Origin: Succinivibrio sp.
GTDB lineage: Bacteria; Pseudomonadota; Gammaproteobacteria; Enterobacterales; Succinivibrionaceae
Assembly (NCBI GenBank): GCA_017959135.1
Contig: JAGDBH010000223.1
Span: 1 to 6,358, forward strand
Length of the DNA: 6,358 nucleotides
Reading direction: 5' to 3'
Position 1 is the first letter of the stretch. Every line of letters begins with the position of its first letter. Positions 5,619 through 6,358 of this stretch are shown here, piece after piece. A model generated the notes under the pieces. It saw nothing but the letters and a program-made list of their open reading frames with translations, had not been told where the DNA came from and did no database searches. Position numbers and translations under genes: made by a program.

Positions 5619-5942
5619 AAAGATGGAAGATAACTCGTCTTCTGAATCAATAAGCTTGTTTGCTACAGATTCATAATCAATTTTATATGAGCCATCTTTA
5701 ATAGCATTTTTTAGTTTTTCTACTTTAGCAGAATCTACACCTGAGGATTCTTTTGCTTTTTGAGTTCCTTTTGTCAAAATCTGTGCTGCATTAGTTAGAA
5801 CAACTGAATCTGAACCAAATTTTGATACGGTTTCCTTTGAAGCAACATTTCCCTTAGGATCTTGTGCTACGTTTTTGGCAGTAGCAACGGACTCTTTTAC
5901 GCCGCTCTTATATATGCGGCTATTTAATGCATCTATTGCCAT
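5613..5942 (-). CDS. flgM: Anti-sigma-28 factor FlgM
   Basis: The product is 109 residues, the usual FlgM size. The ATG at 5942 follows GAGGG (5954-5950) with seven bases between. The N-terminus MAIDALNS is typical of the family; the first half is polar and probably disordered, as needed for export through the flagellar channel. Residues 45-53 (DSVVLTNAA) match the conserved D-x-V-x-L-(S/T)-x-x-A element. Residues 70-104 (DSAKVEKLKNAIKDGSYKID and the next helix) are the sigma-28-binding helices. FlgM holds FliA inactive until the hook is finished, then is secreted. It is downstream of flgA on the same strand, 156 bp away, with its own sigma-28-like promoter. flgN, often the next gene, lies on the opposite strand here. 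The stop is TAA. Confidence 0.93.
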   Translation of the reverse strand: MAIDALNSRIYKSGVKESVATAKNVAQDPKGNVASKETVSKFGSDSVVLTNAAQILTKGTQKAKESSGVDSAKVEKLKNAIKDGSYKIDYESVANKLIDSEDELSSIFG

Positions 5943-5982
5943 GATACTACCCTCAATCTTTCTCTCTCTTAAGATATATTAT

Positions 5983-6006
5983 CAGTGGATTTATAATTTG
6001 CCACTG
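5983..6006. repeat. CAGTGG/CCACTG dyad in the flgM leader
   Basis: CAGTGG at 5983-5988 and its exact complement CCACTG at 6001-6006 flank a 12-base AT-rich spacer (ATTTATAATTTG). It lies at the very 5' end of the predicted flgM transcript. It could be an operator or an mRNA-end hairpin; nothing in the sequence decides between these. Confidence 0.35.
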
Positions 6007-6014
6007 TTAATTTG

Positions 6015-6041
6015 TTAACGGAATTAATAAAAAAAACTTAA
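6015..6041 (-). promoter_or_regulatory. Sigma-28 (FliA) promoter of flgM
   Basis: On the minus strand TTAAGTTT (6041-6034), an 11-base spacer and TCCGTTAA (6022-6015) match the FliA consensus TAAAGTTT-N11-GCCGATAA at 7 of 8 and 6 of 8 positions with the correct spacing. The start would be near 6008, with a leader of about 65 bases. Control of flgM by sigma-28 is established in enterics and Vibrio, closing a feedback loop. The surrounding 6020-6098 stretch is almost pure A/T and otherwise holds nothing recognisable. Confidence 0.6.
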
Positions 6042-6098
6042 ATAAAAACTTAAAAAAAATTAAAAATAATTGAAAAAAATCTTTTCACATTGATTTTT

Positions 6099-6358
6099 CT
6101 AAAAAATTACTCGCACAATTCCTGGGCCTTCTACTATGCCGGTAACTATTTTGTTAGTTTTACTGTTTCTTACCTGAATTGTGTCGTTTAATTTTCCTTC
6201 TTCAAGTGCAATTCCCTGTGTTTTTATATACAGATTCTTAGAGCTTGCCTCGATAGTTACGATGTCTCCTTTTGCAATCAGAGTTATATCGCTGATTTTA
6301 AACTGTTCTCCTGCTCTGATATCTTTTTTAGCCTTACTTCCAATGATCTGACTCTTAT
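6099..6358 (-). CDS. flgA: Flagellar P-ring chaperone FlgA, C-terminal part (runs off the right edge)
   Basis: The minus-strand frame from the right edge ends in TAG at 6101-6099 and gives 85 complete codons. It begins KSQIIGSKAKKDIRAGEQF, the SAF-like segment of FlgA, and goes on with SDITLIAKGDIVTIEA, IKTQGIALEEGKLNDTIQVR, KIVTGIVEG and PGIVRVIF. The pattern R/K-x-I-x-A-G-E, then KGD-x-V-x-I, G-x-A-L-E-x-G and I-x-V-R-N is characteristic of FlgA. FlgA is a periplasmic chaperone for assembly of the FlgI P-ring. The N-terminal part with the signal peptide is outside the window. The gene lies upstream of flgM in the same direction, as in most flagellar loci. Confidence 0.92.
   Translation of the reverse strand, partial: KSQIIGSKAKKDIRAGEQFKISDITLIAKGDIVTIEASSKNLYIKTQGIALEEGKLNDTIQVRNSKTNKIVTGIVEGPGIVRVIF

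Noticed and set aside
1..6358. CRISPR array, tRNA/rRNA genes, insertion sequence, attachment site
   Set aside because: No regularly spaced repeats, cloverleaf pattern, transposase or element ends were found on either strand.

Overview
The window is a polar-flagellum locus from an AT-rich gammaproteobacterium. FlgO, FlgP and FlgT together are the hallmark of Vibrio/Aeromonas-type flagella with outer (H-ring) basal-body structures. Low GC, obvious sigma-54 and sigma-28 promoter motifs and protein divergence from Vibrio fit a host-associated member of Aeromonadales such as the Succinivibrionaceae. That placement is an inference from memory of protein styles, not a search result.

Layout. 3-1043 (+) is the 3' part of an AMP-forming acyl/aryl ligase gene. 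Its end overlaps by 9 bp the end of the convergent flgT gene (1035-2192, -). Between flgT and flgO lies a 139-bp divergent regulatory region with two overlapping sigma-54-type promoters. flgO (2332-3360), flgP (3371-3823) and flgN (from 3835) form a tight + strand operon with a terminator at 4335-4367. flgN carries an in-frame amber codon at 4141-4143; clearly homologous FlgN C-terminal sequence continues in the same frame to 4320. An orphan CobS/MoxR-like AAA+ ATPase gene (4556-5512, +) follows. From the right edge, flgA (partial, 6099-6358, -) and flgM (5613-5942, -) run leftward and converge with the ATPase gene on a bidirectional terminator and a pair of hairpins.

How the genes work together. 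FlgT, FlgO and FlgP build the outer-membrane-associated ring around the motor. FlgA is the periplasmic chaperone for P-ring assembly. FlgN is the export chaperone for the hook-filament junction proteins FlgK and FlgL. FlgM is the secreted anti-sigma-28 factor that delays late genes until the hook is complete. Promoter types match this hierarchy: sigma-54 for flgO and flgT, sigma-28 for flgM.

Most unusual points: the flgN nonsense codon without any frameshift; two sigma-54 promoters sharing one palindromic TGCA -12 core; two hairpins after flgM with the same GCAGGAG loop followed by a terminator, resembling a small CsrA-sponge RNA; an ATPase without a visible partner inside a flagellar locus; and a long tyrosine-rich tail on FlgO.
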